This document shows, one piece after another, positions 53,416 to 62,261 of a stretch of DNA of 64,000 bases. The notes under the pieces were generated by a model. It was not told where the DNA came from, searched no databases, and saw only the letters and a program-made list of their open reading frames with translations. Within the stretch, counting starts at the first letter, position 1; each line of letters starts with the position of its first letter. Location: contig NZ_BMWH01000021.1 in the NCBI RefSeq assembly GCF_014651135.1, positions 62,001-126,000 on the forward strand. The letters run 5' to 3'. Position numbers and translations under genes: made by a program. Origin of the DNA: Streptomyces echinoruber. GTDB lineage: Bacteria > Actinomycetota > Actinomycetes > Streptomycetales > Streptomycetaceae.

Positions 53416-53772
53416 TGAGAGGACCCTTTCCCCCGTCTGTGATTTCCCTGAGAAATGCACAGGGGGCTCTCAGGGAGGGGCCGGGCGAGGGCCTGGAGCG
53501 AAGGGGCTGGAGCGGAGGAGCTGGGGCGAAGAGGCTGGGGCGAGGGTCTGTCGCGGGGGTGCCGCCGCGCACGGGCCGCCGGTTCTGCGGCAGATTCTGC
53601 GGCAGGTCCCGCATCAGGGTCCGCTTCCCGGGTGCGCACCCGCTCGGCCGCGGTGCCCTTGTGGGGCGATGCGCTGATCAACCCCCGGACGCGGGCGGAA
53701 GGCGGTACGGTACGACAGGGCCCGAAGCCGCAAACTCGTCTTGCGACTTCGGGCCTCCTTGCCGACGGACGG
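53416..53772. terminator. Intergenic region with a terminator for the Bro-N gene at 53719-53755
   Basis: 53719-53755 is a 14-bp stem with one mismatch (GGCCCGAAG/CTTCGGGCC plus CGCAA/TTGCG), placed just after the Bro-N stop. 53480-53560 holds GGGGCTGGAGCG-type repeats. The promoter of the response-regulator operon must lie near 53416-53470 but shows no clear boxes. Confidence 0.6.
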
Positions 53773-54825
53773 CTACGGGAGCACGTAGACCGGCGTACCG
53801 TCCGTCCCGCTTCCGGCCTGCCGCATGCAGCCGCGCTTGATCAGCATCCGTACGCAGTCGTGGACCCGGTCCCGCGACAGCCCGGTGCGGTCGGCGATCT
53901 GCTCGACGCGGTACCGGGCCGCGCCCCGCAGCAGCGCCGGGGCGAGGTAGGCCGCCACGGCGTGGACGTCGTCGGTGACGACCAGGTTCCGCGCCCGCCA
54001 GGAGGACAGGAGCTGCTGCGGCGTCATCGCCGGCTTCTCGGCGTCCGCGGAGGCGGGCCTGAGACGGTCGGCCAGACGGTCGATGCCGTCGGCGATCCGG
54101 TTCAGCGCGTCGGCCACCGAGTGCTGGACGCGCACCGACTCCGCGAGCAGGTCATTGCCGACGCCGAGCAGGTCGTTGCCGGCGCCGAGCAGGTCGTTGC
54201 GGACGCCGAGCAGGTCATTGTTGATGCCGAGCAGGTCGTTGCCGCGGCGCATCTGCTCGATCCGCTCGGCCTGGGCCGCCGCCAGCAGTTCGTCCGCCCG
54301 GATGTTGCGCTCCTCCAGCCGGACGATGGCGTCGGCCACCTGCTTGGGCATGACGTAGGCGGTACCGCCGGCGGCGGCAGGCTGTACGGGAGCGGGGTCG
54401 AGGCTGTAGGAGCCGTCGCGCTGGATGGTGGCGATGACCTCCGCGACCCACGCCTTGAAGGGCGCGCACTCCGGCTTGGTGCAGCCGTTGACCAACGCGA
54501 TCAGCCCGCGCAGGTTCACCATCCGCATCGACTTCTGCAGCCTGTGAGCTGCGAGTTTGCGCGAGGTGTCTACTGCATAGACGCCTTGTGCAATCTCACT
54601 CAGGCGCTTGGCGCAATCCGGCGCAACATGCCAGAGCAAGGCCTGCCGCGTGTTTGCGTACCCAAGACGCATCGCCACGTCCACCGCCGGGAACCAGTGT
54701 TCCCCGTCCGGCAGTGTCACCCTCCGGACCCGTGCCCCGGTCGCCGCGAACACGAAGTCGTTGACGTCGATGGCGTCCTGCTGCTGCGCCGCCGTTCCTT
54801 CCGGCGTGCCGTTCTGCTCGTACAT
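53773..54825 (-). CDS. Bro-N domain protein with a heptad-repeat linker
   Basis: 350 residues. The N-terminal Bro-N domain (VRRVTLPDGEHWFPAVDVAM, RLGYANTRQALLWHV, MVNLRGLIALVNGC, APFKAWVAEVIATIQRDGSY) is typical of phage antirepressors. Residues about 198-232 are five 7-residue repeats of NDLLGxx, probably a coiled coil. The C terminus (YRVEQIADRTGLSRDRVHDC) looks like a winged helix. ATG at 54825 with GGAGGTGA upstream. Codon use near the N terminus is less GC-rich than the neighbours, suggesting phage ancestry, though no other phage genes are adjacent. Confidence 0.82.
   Translation of the reverse strand: MYEQNGTPEGTAAQQQDAIDVNDFVFAATGARVRRVTLPDGEHWFPAVDVAMRLGYANTRQALLWHVAPDCAKRLSEIAQGVYAVDTSRKLAAHRLQKSMRMVNLRGLIALVNGCTKPECAPFKAWVAEVIATIQRDGSYSLDPAPVQPAAAGGTAYVMPKQVADAIVRLEERNIRADELLAAAQAERIEQMRRGNDLLGINNDLLGVRNDLLGAGNDLLGVGNDLLAESVRVQHSVADALNRIADGIDRLADRLRPASADAEKPAMTPQQLLSSWRARNLVVTDDVHAVAAYLAPALLRGAARYRVEQIADRTGLSRDRVHDCVRMLIKRGCMRQAGSGTDGTPVYVLP
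54148..54250. repeat. 21-bp tandem repeat encoding NDLLG heptads
   Basis: Five units of GCCGAGCAGGTCGTTGCCG-type sequence within the Bro-N gene. Confidence 0.9.
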
Positions 54826-54972
54826 CGAGCATCACCTCCACTCCGGAAGCTAGGCACACTTGAGGGTCAACTTCCGCTTGCCTGAATACAGTTCACCCGA
54901 AAGATGACGGAGGGGCCGGTTCTCCCAGGTGGGCGGGGCACCGGCCCCGCCCACCCGTCCGCGGGGCCGGCG

Positions 54973-57096
54973 TCAGTCCGCGGCGACGGCCGCCTGGGTG
55001 GCCCCCGACTCCGTCCCGTCGTCGAACACCACGGTCACGCGGTAGAAGGACGTCGTGCCCTGACGCATCGTCATGTCCCAGTACCCGCTCTCCCCGCGCG
55101 GCACGGGCGTCGCGGTGAGCCTGTCGAAGACGTGCGTGTCCGGGTTCCAGCGGTAGACGTGGAAGCCGGTCACCCTGTGGCCGCCCCCGTCGGCCTCGTC
55201 GGCCTCGTCGGCCTCGGGCGACAGGATCCAGGAGATCCAGCCGTGATCGCCGTACGGCTGCGTGCCGAGAGAGGTGAGCGGGGCCCCCGAGGCGGCCGGG
55301 GTCGCGCCGGCGTCCGGGCTCAGGTCCAGCTCGGTCACCTCGGCCATCGCGGCCCCGCTGTCCGGCGTGAGCGCGTTGCCGTACTGGTCGACGGCGACGA
55401 CGCTGTAGCGCACCCGCTCACCGTCGGCGACCGTCAGGTCGTGGTGCCGGGTCCCGGTGAACTCCCACGGCTGGAAGTCCCCGGGGTCCAACAGCGGCTT
55501 GTACGTCCACCGCCCGTCGACGAGCGTGCCGCGCAGGATCTCGTAGTGGTCGAGGCCGGGGTCGTCACTGGCGTCCCAGCCGAGCGAGACGCCGTTCTTC
55601 CCGGGCGTAGCGGTCAGGCCGGTCACCGCGGGCGGCGCCGTGGTGTTCCCCTGGACGTGCACCTCCATGTCCACCGACGGGGTGCCGAGGCACCCGGCGT
55701 CGTCCGCGGCCACGACCCAGTAGTAGGAGGTTCTGCCGGGCGGCGCGGCCCGCTCGGTGAAGGACGTCCCCCGGACGTACTCGCCGACGAGCTGCTCCCC
55801 CATCTTCCGCTCGCCCCGGGGCGTGCTCGACCGGTAGACGCGGTAGCCGACGAAGTCCTCGCTCCTGGCCTGCGACGCGTCCCAGGTCAGGGTGACCCCG
55901 GCCTCGCTCTCCACGGCCCGCGCGTTCAGCGCCGTCTCCTGCGGGGGCGTCCTGTCGTGCGTCATGAACGCGCTCGTCGGGTCGGACGGCGCCGACTCGT
56001 TGCCGTGCGTGTCGACGGCGGTGACGACGTAGGAGTACGCGTCACCGGTCTGCGGGAGCGCCTCGCGGTATCCGGAGCCGGTGAGCAGCTCGCTGCCGCT
56101 CACCAGGTTCGCCGGGGTGACGGCGACCGGGGTGGTGGCGGACCGGTAGACGCGGTAGCCGGCGAAGTCGGGCTCGGTGTTCGACTCCCAGGTCAGCCAG
56201 ACGTCCTCGACCTCGCCCATCGCCCAGTTGTCCCCGACGCCCTTGGGCGCGGCGGGCGCCGTCTCGTCGACGGTGGTGACGGGCTTGTCCGCGGTGCCGG
56301 CCGACTCGTTGCCGGCCTTGTCGACGGCGCGCACCTCGTAGTAGTACGTCGCGCCCGTCCTCGGCAGCGTGGTGTCCGTGTACGAGGTGGAGGTCGTCGT
56401 CGCGAGCGGCTTGGCCGGGTACGGGGAGCCCTGGAGCCGCCGGTAGACGCGGTACCCCGCGAGATCCATCTCCTTGTTGGCCGCCCAGCCGAACCGGGCC
56501 TGGTACGAGGAGTACGAAAGGGACGTCCCGGTGGGCGTGAGCGGCTTGACCTTGTCGACGTCGGCGGACGTGCGGGGCTGGTACGCGAACGTGACGTCGG
56601 CGGCGCCGGTCCAGTTGACGTAGTCGATCCGGAGGGTGTGCTTCCCGGACGGGACGGTGACGTCGACCGTCTTCGCCTGGGTGGTGGAGATGTTCTTCCA
56701 CAGGTCGATCCTGCGGACGCCGTCGAGGTAGACGCGGATGCCGTCACGCGCTTCGGCGGCGAACCGGAACGGCCCGCCGGAACCGAAATCGCGGGTGACC
56801 GTCCAGCGGACACCGAAGTAGTTCGAGGGCAGACCGGCCGCCGGCGCGCCCGTACCCCAGTTCTGGTCGATCACCGAGTCGCAGTCCGTCTTCTTCGGCG
56901 TACCGCTGAACGTCGTGTTCGCGTAGAACGTCCGCTGGAAGACGGGGGAGGCGCAGGTCACGGCCGCTTCGGCGGCACCGGCCGTGACGGTGAGCAGACC
57001 GCCGGCGGTGGCCAGCACAACGGCCGCGGCGAGCGCCTGGACGGTACGCCGGTCACGGGGACCGACGGCGCCCCGGGCGCGAGTGGCTTGATTCAT
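54973..57096 (-). CDS. Secreted PA14-like and fibronectin type III repeat protein
   Basis: 707 residues. A signal peptide (VQALAAAVVLATAGGLLTVT up to AEAA) precedes a PA14-like domain (residues 50-170: FYANTTFSGTP, GIRVYLDGVRRIDLWKN, HTLRIDYVNWTGAADVTFAY). Five or more fibronectin type III-like modules follow, each with AGYRVYR and YYYVVTAVDxxGNES. A TM anchor or catalytic domain is absent, so it is probably an extracellular carbohydrate- or surface-binding protein. ATG at 57096; no clear ribosome-binding site. Same strand as the Bro-N gene but separate. Confidence 0.83.
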   Translation of the reverse strand: MNQATRARGAVGPRDRRTVQALAAAVVLATAGGLLTVTAGAAEAAVTCASPVFQRTFYANTTFSGTPKKTDCDSVIDQNWGTGAPAAGLPSNYFGVRWTVTRDFGSGGPFRFAAEARDGIRVYLDGVRRIDLWKNISTTQAKTVDVTVPSGKHTLRIDYVNWTGAADVTFAYQPRTSADVDKVKPLTPTGTSLSYSSYQARFGWAANKEMDLAGYRVYRRLQGSPYPAKPLATTTSTSYTDTTLPRTGATYYYEVRAVDKAGNESAGTADKPVTTVDETAPAAPKGVGDNWAMGEVEDVWLTWESNTEPDFAGYRVYRSATTPVAVTPANLVSGSELLTGSGYREALPQTGDAYSYVVTAVDTHGNESAPSDPTSAFMTHDRTPPQETALNARAVESEAGVTLTWDASQARSEDFVGYRVYRSSTPRGERKMGEQLVGEYVRGTSFTERAAPPGRTSYYWVVAADDAGCLGTPSVDMEVHVQGNTTAPPAVTGLTATPGKNGVSLGWDASDDPGLDHYEILRGTLVDGRWTYKPLLDPGDFQPWEFTGTRHHDLTVADGERVRYSVVAVDQYGNALTPDSGAAMAEVTELDLSPDAGATPAASGAPLTSLGTQPYGDHGWISWILSPEADEADEADGGGHRVTGFHVYRWNPDTHVFDRLTATPVPRGESGYWDMTMRQGTTSFYRVTVVFDDGTESGATQAAVAAD

Positions 57097-57406
57097 GCGG
57101 AGGGAGACTTCGCGGGGCGGGCGATGGTTGTACGACCGGCGGCCGGACCGCCCCTTCCCCGGCGGGGGCCGACGCGGCCGGCGAGCCGGCTCCGATCGGC
57201 GCGTTGCACGCTTCAGCCGTCCGTTTACGCAGGTCAACGCGGTGCGTGTTCAGTTTTGTTCATCCGTCGGCGTTCGCCGGTCCCCGGGCTGCCCGGGGGC
57301 CGGTACACCTGACCCGGGGCAGGCCGGTGCGCTCGCGGCTCGCGACGGGGGACGTTCCGGCGCCCATGCCCCGGCTCCTCTCACAGCGGACGAAGGGACC
57401 ACGATC
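57097..57406. other. Divergent intergenic region
   Basis: 310 nt between the PA14/FnIII and I36 genes must hold two promoters. An AT-richer patch at 57225-57265 (TCAGTTTTGTTCAT) is the best candidate. No gene seen. Confidence 0.4.
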
Positions 57407-57949
57407 ATGCACGTACGACGGCTGGGAGCACTGCTCTCCTGCGTTGCCGCCCTCCTGGTGGCACTGACGGCGACACCGGCCGGAGCCCAGCCCGCCCAGC
57501 ACAGCCGGGCGGCCGTGCCGGCCCAGCTCCGGCAGGTGATGCGGGCCCACCCCGGGGGGAAGCTGATCGCGCCGAACGTCGCCGCCTGGGACGGCGGGAA
57601 GATCACCTACGGGGTGCCGGACGCCGCGGCGCCGAACGCGACCCACGAGTGCGCGATGGGCTACTACTGCTTCTACCAGGACGCCAACTACTCGGGCGCC
57701 TGGGTGCAGTGGGACCCCGCGTACTGCGACTCCTCGGTCGGCAATTTCACCTGGTGGACCGGGTGGAACGACGCGATCAGCTCGTGGATGAACAAGACCT
57801 ACAAGAAGATCAACGTCTACGAGAACACCGACCTCGGCGGCCGCCTGCTGTGGAGCGAGCCGCCGATGCCCAACAACCACAGCTGGTACGCCTGGACGTA
57901 CGTGGGTGACGCCAACAACGACCGGGCGAGCAGCTTCAACTGCCCCTGA
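57407..57949 (+). CDS. Peptidase inhibitor family I36 protein
   Basis: 180-residue secreted protein. Signal peptide LGALLSCVAALLVALTATPA, then the gamma-crystallin-like I36 domain with CAMGYYCFYQDANYSGAWVQ, paired Cys residues and KKINVYENTDLGGRLLW. Streptomyces I36 inhibitors act on extracellular metalloproteases. ATG at 57407 with AAGGGA 9 nt upstream. Confidence 0.85.
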   Translation: MHVRRLGALLSCVAALLVALTATPAGAQPAQHSRAAVPAQLRQVMRAHPGGKLIAPNVAAWDGGKITYGVPDAAAPNATHECAMGYYCFYQDANYSGAWVQWDPAYCDSSVGNFTWWTGWNDAISSWMNKTYKKINVYENTDLGGRLLWSEPPMPNNHSWYAWTYVGDANNDRASSFNCP

Positions 57950-58133
57950 CGGGTTGCACACCGCCGGCTCCGCGGAAGCCTCACCGAGGAGCCGGCGGTG
58001 TGCGCATGCCCGCCCCTGACCGGAACACCCCTGACCAGAACGTCCTTGACCGGAACACCCCTGACCGGAACAGTTCTTCCCCGCCTTCCAAGCCGCCTGC
58101 AAGCTGGTCGGCAAGTGCACCGGAAGGGGGACC

Positions 58134-59071
58134 ATGGCCGGGACACGACGCGCGCCCGTAACGGGTGGTTCGGCGGCGAACACCCAGTTCGCGCTGCGCC
58201 TGCGCAAACTCAGGGACGACTCCGGACTCACGCTGCGGGAACTCGCCCGGCGTTCGGGCTACTCCGTGGGTACGCTGTCCACCGCCGAGAGCGGCAGGCG
58301 GGTGCCTTCCTGGGAGGTGGTCTCGGCCATCGTCCAAAGCTGCGGGCAGGACCCCGCGCAATGGCGGCAGCTGTGGGAGGTGGCGCGGACTCTGGAACGT
58401 ACCGGCGGCGGAGCGTCCGCGCCGGCCGGACCCGTCCAGGAACCGCCGCGACCGGATCCGCAACCGGATCCGCAACGGGAGCAACTCCCACGGGAGGAGC
58501 CGCGGCCGGAAGAGCCTCGCCCCGCTCCTCGCCGCCGAAGACTCCGCTGGGTGGCGCTCGCCGTCGCGGCGGCCTTGGTGGCAGCACTTGCCGTCGCCCT
58601 GCTGCCGCGCGGCACGGGCCACCGCGCCACGACCGCGGACCGCTCCCCCACGCCGAGCGCCCCCCGCACCCGGCCGCCCGCCGTGGACGGCACCGATCCC
58701 TACTCCGACGGCTGCAAACCGACCGGCGCCCTGTCGACTCCGTGCCGATGAATTGGCCGGACGGCCGCCGGTACGGCCGACTGGTGCTGTACTACTCGCC
58801 TGTGTGCGAGGCCCTGTGGGGTTATGCCACCGGTCCCAACTCGGAGACCTGGACGGTCCACATCGACGTACATCGGCAGTCCGACCGAGCCGTTGCACCC
58901 GCGTCCTTTTCCGGCCGCACAGCCCTGCCCGGTTCGTGGGGCAATGTGCTCTCCGACCTGACCGGCTGCGTGTACGCCGAGGGATACGTCGTCAAGGGAG
59001 GCGCGGCGGGCCCGCACGCGAGGACGGCATGCGTGCAGGGCAGCGGCAGTGTCACGCACACCGCCGGGTGA
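58134..59071 (+). pseudogene. XRE-family regulator with a DUF2690 domain, frameshifted
   Basis: The first frame (58134-58751, 205 residues) encodes an N-terminal helix-turn-helix (LRLRKLRDDSGLTLRELARR, GYSVGTLSTAESGRR), a Pro/Glu linker and one TM helix (WVALAVAAALVAALAVALLP), ending at TGA after GCKPTGALSTPCR. In another frame from about 58715 to 59071 the sequence continues as RRPVDSVPMNWPDGRRYGRL, YYSPVCEALWGYATGPNSET and LTGCVYAEGYVVKG, the expected DUF2690 domain. Loss of one base near 58700-58730 would explain it. Either a pseudogene, a sequencing error or programmed frameshift. GGAAGGGGG precedes the ATG. Confidence 0.7.
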
Positions 59072-59508
59072 GGGGTCTGTCCGGCAGACATGAGAGGCCG
59101 GTCCGACAGACAGATGAAGCCCCGCCGATTTCGACTGCTCGGACAGGTGACGCTGGACCATCCGGTGCTCCCTGGATCGTGTGGAATCGCTGACCGGAAA
59201 CCGGCATCAGCAGCGTCCTCGGCAGGGCAAGAGGCTCCTTCGGTGACGAGTTCCCGTTTCCAAAAAGTCCGCGCGGCGGAGTGCTTGAAGGGCCTGCCCG
59301 GGCCGGGGAGGCCCTGCGCCGACACCGTGTCGCTGATCAGGGCATCGGACGGGCGCTGCTGGACCATCTCCCGTCCGAGCGGCACCGCCGAAGCTGAAGG
59401 CGAGGTTCCGCAAGACAGCGAGCAAGGACGACTTCAAACGGGGCGACCATCCCCCGCACCCCGTCCAGACGTGCATGCTCGAGGCCCGAGTGATCAAGGA
59501 CAGGTGCC
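59072..59508. other. Region without intact genes beside the integrase remnant
   Basis: Several short frames overlap here but none resembles a protein I know. Base composition is less GC-biased than the neighbours. Probably decayed mobile-element DNA. Confidence 0.4.
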
Positions 59509-59871
59509 TTGACGACGGAGGCAACCTCGACCCCATACGCCCTCGCTGGAGTCCGCAAGGTCCGCTTCCGCGACCCGCGCCACACCTGCGCGTCCCTGCT
59601 CCACGAACAGGGCGCCGACGCCCGCATGATCATGGAAGCCCTGGGTCGCGGCTCGATCCGCGTGACCATGGACATCTACACCTTCGTACGGCTCGACTCC
59701 CAGCGCTCCGCCTTCGACCACGTCGGGGATGCGCTGCGGGGTGACGGCGACGCGGCCGGCGTCCCGGTACTTTTGATCGGCCCTTCTTCCGCCCGCCGGG
59801 GCGGTTGCCGTCAAACACTGCCGTCAAGGCACAGGCCAGGGGCCCTGTGGATCACTCCACAGGGCCCCTGA
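59509..59871 (+). pseudogene. C-terminal remnant of a tyrosine integrase next to tRNA-Arg
   Basis: Residues 18-80 of the open frame read VRFRDPRHTCASLLHEQGAD, ARMIMEALGRGSIRVTMDIY, TFVRLDSQRSAFDHVGDALR. This matches the box II region of phage-type integrases: H-x-x-R becomes DPRHT (normally HDLRHT, so the first His is lost), and the catalytic Tyr is in DIYTFV. The normal GH before the final block is GR. The N-terminal two-thirds is missing. It points towards the adjacent tRNA-Arg(ACG), the probable attachment site of the lost element. Confidence 0.75.
59837..59870 (-). terminator. Terminator of tRNA-Arg(ACG)
   Basis: 14-bp perfect stem (CAGGGGCCCTGTGG/CCACAGGGCCCCTG, loop ATCACT) directly downstream of the tRNA on the minus strand. 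Confidence 0.8.
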
Positions 59872-59878
59872 GCTGCTG

Positions 59879-59951
59879 CGCACTCGGCAGGATTCGAACC
59901 TGCAACCTTCTGATCCGTAGTCAGATGCTCTATCCGTTAAGCTACGAGTGC
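59879..59951 (-). tRNA. tRNA-Arg (anticodon ACG)
   Basis: Minus-strand acceptor GCACTCG pairs with CGAGTGC (59886-59880). The anticodon stem TCTGA/TCAGA encloses CTACGGA, anticodon ACG, the TadA substrate. T-loop GGTTCGAATCC-type. 73 nt including discriminator G. Confidence 0.96.
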
Positions 59952-60531
59952 TTGTTCTGTTGTCGTCTCCGCTCCCGGGGCTTCCGTCCCGCTCGCGGCG
60001 ACAGGAAGAACATTACATGACTGCCGCCGCGATTGTGAAATCCGATTGGCACACCCCTTGTGACCTGCGGAAACGTGCTCGTGGCGGAGGGTGGGGCCGG
60101 GGGCGGTGGAGCCTCGATCAGCGGGATCGGGCCGGGGGTGGCGTACTGCTTCGGCGCGCCCCCCACTGGCTGCTCGGGCGTCGTGGCCGGCGCGTCCACT
60201 CGGTCGCCACGTCGGCCTCGCGAGCGATCGCGGGTCTTGGCGTCGTCGCGTCGTCCGTGCCCCGGGCGAGAAGCTTGCGAGAAGTCCGACCCGTATCCGT
60301 CCCGCCGTCTCCGGTACCGCCCACCGGTGCCACCGGTGCCACCGGTGCCATCGATGCCACCGATGCCGTCTGTGCCGCCGATCGGGCGTCACCCACGTCG
60401 CAATCGCCCCGCATGCCCCAGGGATCACCGAGATGCAGAGTCGCCGCAGGAGTGTGAGCCTGGATGAGAGGCCGCACCGCTCGGGGGCAGTCTAGGCACG
60501 ATGCGACTCGCTTCTCCGAAAGGACGAGCAC
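59952..60531. repeat. Intergenic region with tRNA promoter and a 9-bp repeat
   Basis: Minus-strand TAATGT about 60 nt upstream of tRNA-Arg is a good -10. 60321-60368 is a run of GTGCCACCG/ATGCCACCG 9-bp units. Open frames across it (for example 60199-59942 on the minus strand) run through the tRNA promoter and are not convincing. Confidence 0.5.
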
Positions 60532-60963
60532 ATGACGAGCAACGTGAGCGATGCGCGTCACCACCGGGCCGGGTGGGAAGCGCGGAGCGTGTGGGCAACG
60601 GGATGGACCGCTGCGGCGGCGGTTCTGATGATCTTCGGTGGGCTCATGGCGGTCTTCGAGGGCATCGCCGCCATCGCCAAGGACGACATCTTCGTCACCA
60701 CCCCGAACTTCACGTACGAGTTCAGCCTCACCGGTTGGGGCTGGGTGCACCTGATCCTCGGCATCCTGGTGGCCCTCACCGGGTTCGCGCTGTTCAGTGG
60801 AGCGGTGTGGGCACGTGCCGCGGCCGTCGTCCTCGCCGGGCTGAGCATGCTGGCCAACTTCGCCTGGCTGCCCTACCAGCCGGTCTGGTCGATCGTGCTC
60901 ATCGTCGTCGACGGCTTCATCATCTGGGCCCTGTGCTCGCCTCGCCGCGAGGCCCAGGCCTGA
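60532..60963 (+). CDS. Four-TM membrane protein (DUF7144-like)
   Basis: 143 residues with four predicted helices (TAAAAVLMIFGGLMAVFEGI, GWVHLILGILVALTGFALFS, AAVVLAGLSMLANFAWLPYQ, SIVLIVVDGFIIWALC). The pattern ATGWTAxAAVLMxxGGxxxxxxGI fits a common actinobacterial small membrane family of unknown function. AAAGGACGAGCAC precedes the ATG. Confidence 0.8.
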   Translation: MTSNVSDARHHRAGWEARSVWATGWTAAAAVLMIFGGLMAVFEGIAAIAKDDIFVTTPNFTYEFSLTGWGWVHLILGILVALTGFALFSGAVWARAAAVVLAGLSMLANFAWLPYQPVWSIVLIVVDGFIIWALCSPRREAQA

Positions 60964-61030
60964 GTGTACGAGGCCCAGTCCTGCGTGTACGGGGCCCAGT
61001 CCTGCGTGTACGGGGCTCAGTCCTGGGTGT
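60962..61030. repeat. 21-bp tandem repeat after the membrane-protein gene
   Basis: Three and a half units of GTGTACGGGGCCCAGTCCTG. Confidence 0.85.
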
Positions 61031-61206
61031 GCTCGGCCGGGGCGGACTCGGCGGCGGAGCTTTCGTTTCGGAAGGGGCCCCGGGCCGGGCCGTGAAGCGC
61101 GGATGGACGCCGGAGCCCGGATCCCCTGTGTCCGCGGCTCCAGGGCCCTCCCGTCCCGGATCCGGGGGTGGTCGACCGTGGAACGAGAGGTCGGAGCGAC
61201 GCCACG

Positions 61207-61836
61207 ATGGGAGACGCATCCGGGCCGGGAAGCAGCCGCACGTCCGGCTCCGGTTCCGGCGCCGCGTGGCGGGCCGCCCGGACCTGGCTGTTCACGGTGG
61301 CTCTCGTGGCCGTCATGGTCACCGGGTACTTCCGGCTTCCCATCGACCGCCTCGGTCCCCGTCACGCCGCCCAGAGCTGGACCCTCTTCGCCCTCGCCCT
61401 GATGTTCGTGGCGATCATGCTGCTGCGGCAGATCCGGAACGTGCTCCTCAACCGGCCGCACACCCACCCCGGGCTGGTCATCCCCCTGTTGATGTGCCTG
61501 TCCATACTGATCTTCGCGACCACTTACCAGGCGCTCGCCCAACGCCCCGGCGAGTTCAGAGGGCTGACGACCCGCCTCGACGCCCTGTACTTCACCCTGG
61601 TCACCCTCGCCACCCTCGGCTACGGCGACATCACCCCACGGGGCCAGTCGGCACGCCTGGCCACCATGCTGCAGATCCTCTACAACTTCGTCTTCCTCAC
61701 CGCCGCGGCGACCGCCCTGACGCAGCAGATACGCAACGTCGTACAACGTCGCGGAGGCGCCGCCCGGACAGGCGCCGGAGCGCCAGAACGCCGGAGTCCC
61801 CGGAATGATCAGAGTGACCCCGAAGTGAAGGAGTGA
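61207..61836 (+). CDS. Two-TM potassium channel family protein
   Basis: 209 residues. About four hydrophobic helices; the pore helix and filter are ALYFTLVTLATLGYGDITPR with the K+ signature TLGYGD near residue 140, followed by the inner helix MLQILYNFVFLTAAATAL. The start is the ATG at 61207 (GGAG 10 nt upstream); a GTG at 61168 is in frame. No RCK domain is attached. An ion-flux role at the membrane is inferred from the filter. Confidence 0.85.
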   Translation: MGDASGPGSSRTSGSGSGAAWRAARTWLFTVALVAVMVTGYFRLPIDRLGPRHAAQSWTLFALALMFVAIMLLRQIRNVLLNRPHTHPGLVIPLLMCLSILIFATTYQALAQRPGEFRGLTTRLDALYFTLVTLATLGYGDITPRGQSARLATMLQILYNFVFLTAAATALTQQIRNVVQRRGGAARTGAGAPERRSPRNDQSDPEVKE

Positions 61837-61984
61837 AGTGATCAGAGTGGCCGGAGGCCCGGGAGGGGTCCGGGTACCGAAGGAGCATCGGCGTGGTCGT
61901 CGCCGAAAGGGGCGATCGCGGGAAACACCTCCGGAAACGACGCGGGAGCCCGGCCCGAACGGGCCGAACTCCCTGGTCGTACGG

Positions 61985-62075
61985 CGGAGGCGGAGGGATT
62001 TGAACCCTCGATGGGCTTTAAGGCCCAAACCGCATTAGCAGTGCGGCGCCATAGACCGGACTAGGCGACGCCTCC
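61985..62075 (-). tRNA. tRNA-Ser (anticodon GCT)
   Basis: Minus-strand acceptor GGAGGCG pairs with CGCCTCC (61992-61986), discriminator G. The anticodon loop CTGCTAA gives GCT; long variable arm (GGGCCTTAAAGCCC). 91 nt. Confidence 0.96.
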
Positions 62076-62261
62076 AGCACAGGCCGCCCGCGTGGATGTG
62101 CGCGAGTGGTGTGTGCAGATGATGGCACAGACGAGCGTGGTGTCACCAATCGCCCCCCACGGTACTAGGCGGGCGGGCCGCAGGGCAAAGTCTTTGGGGC
62201 GGGGAGGCGGGCGGGTCGGCGGTGGGCGCAACGTACGGGCGGGCGGGGCGTTAGGCAGGGC

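Noticed and set aside
59942-60199. 85-codon minus-strand frame beginning MDAPATTPEQ
   Set aside because: It reads through the tRNA-Arg promoter and into the tRNA 5' end, with no ribosome-binding site.
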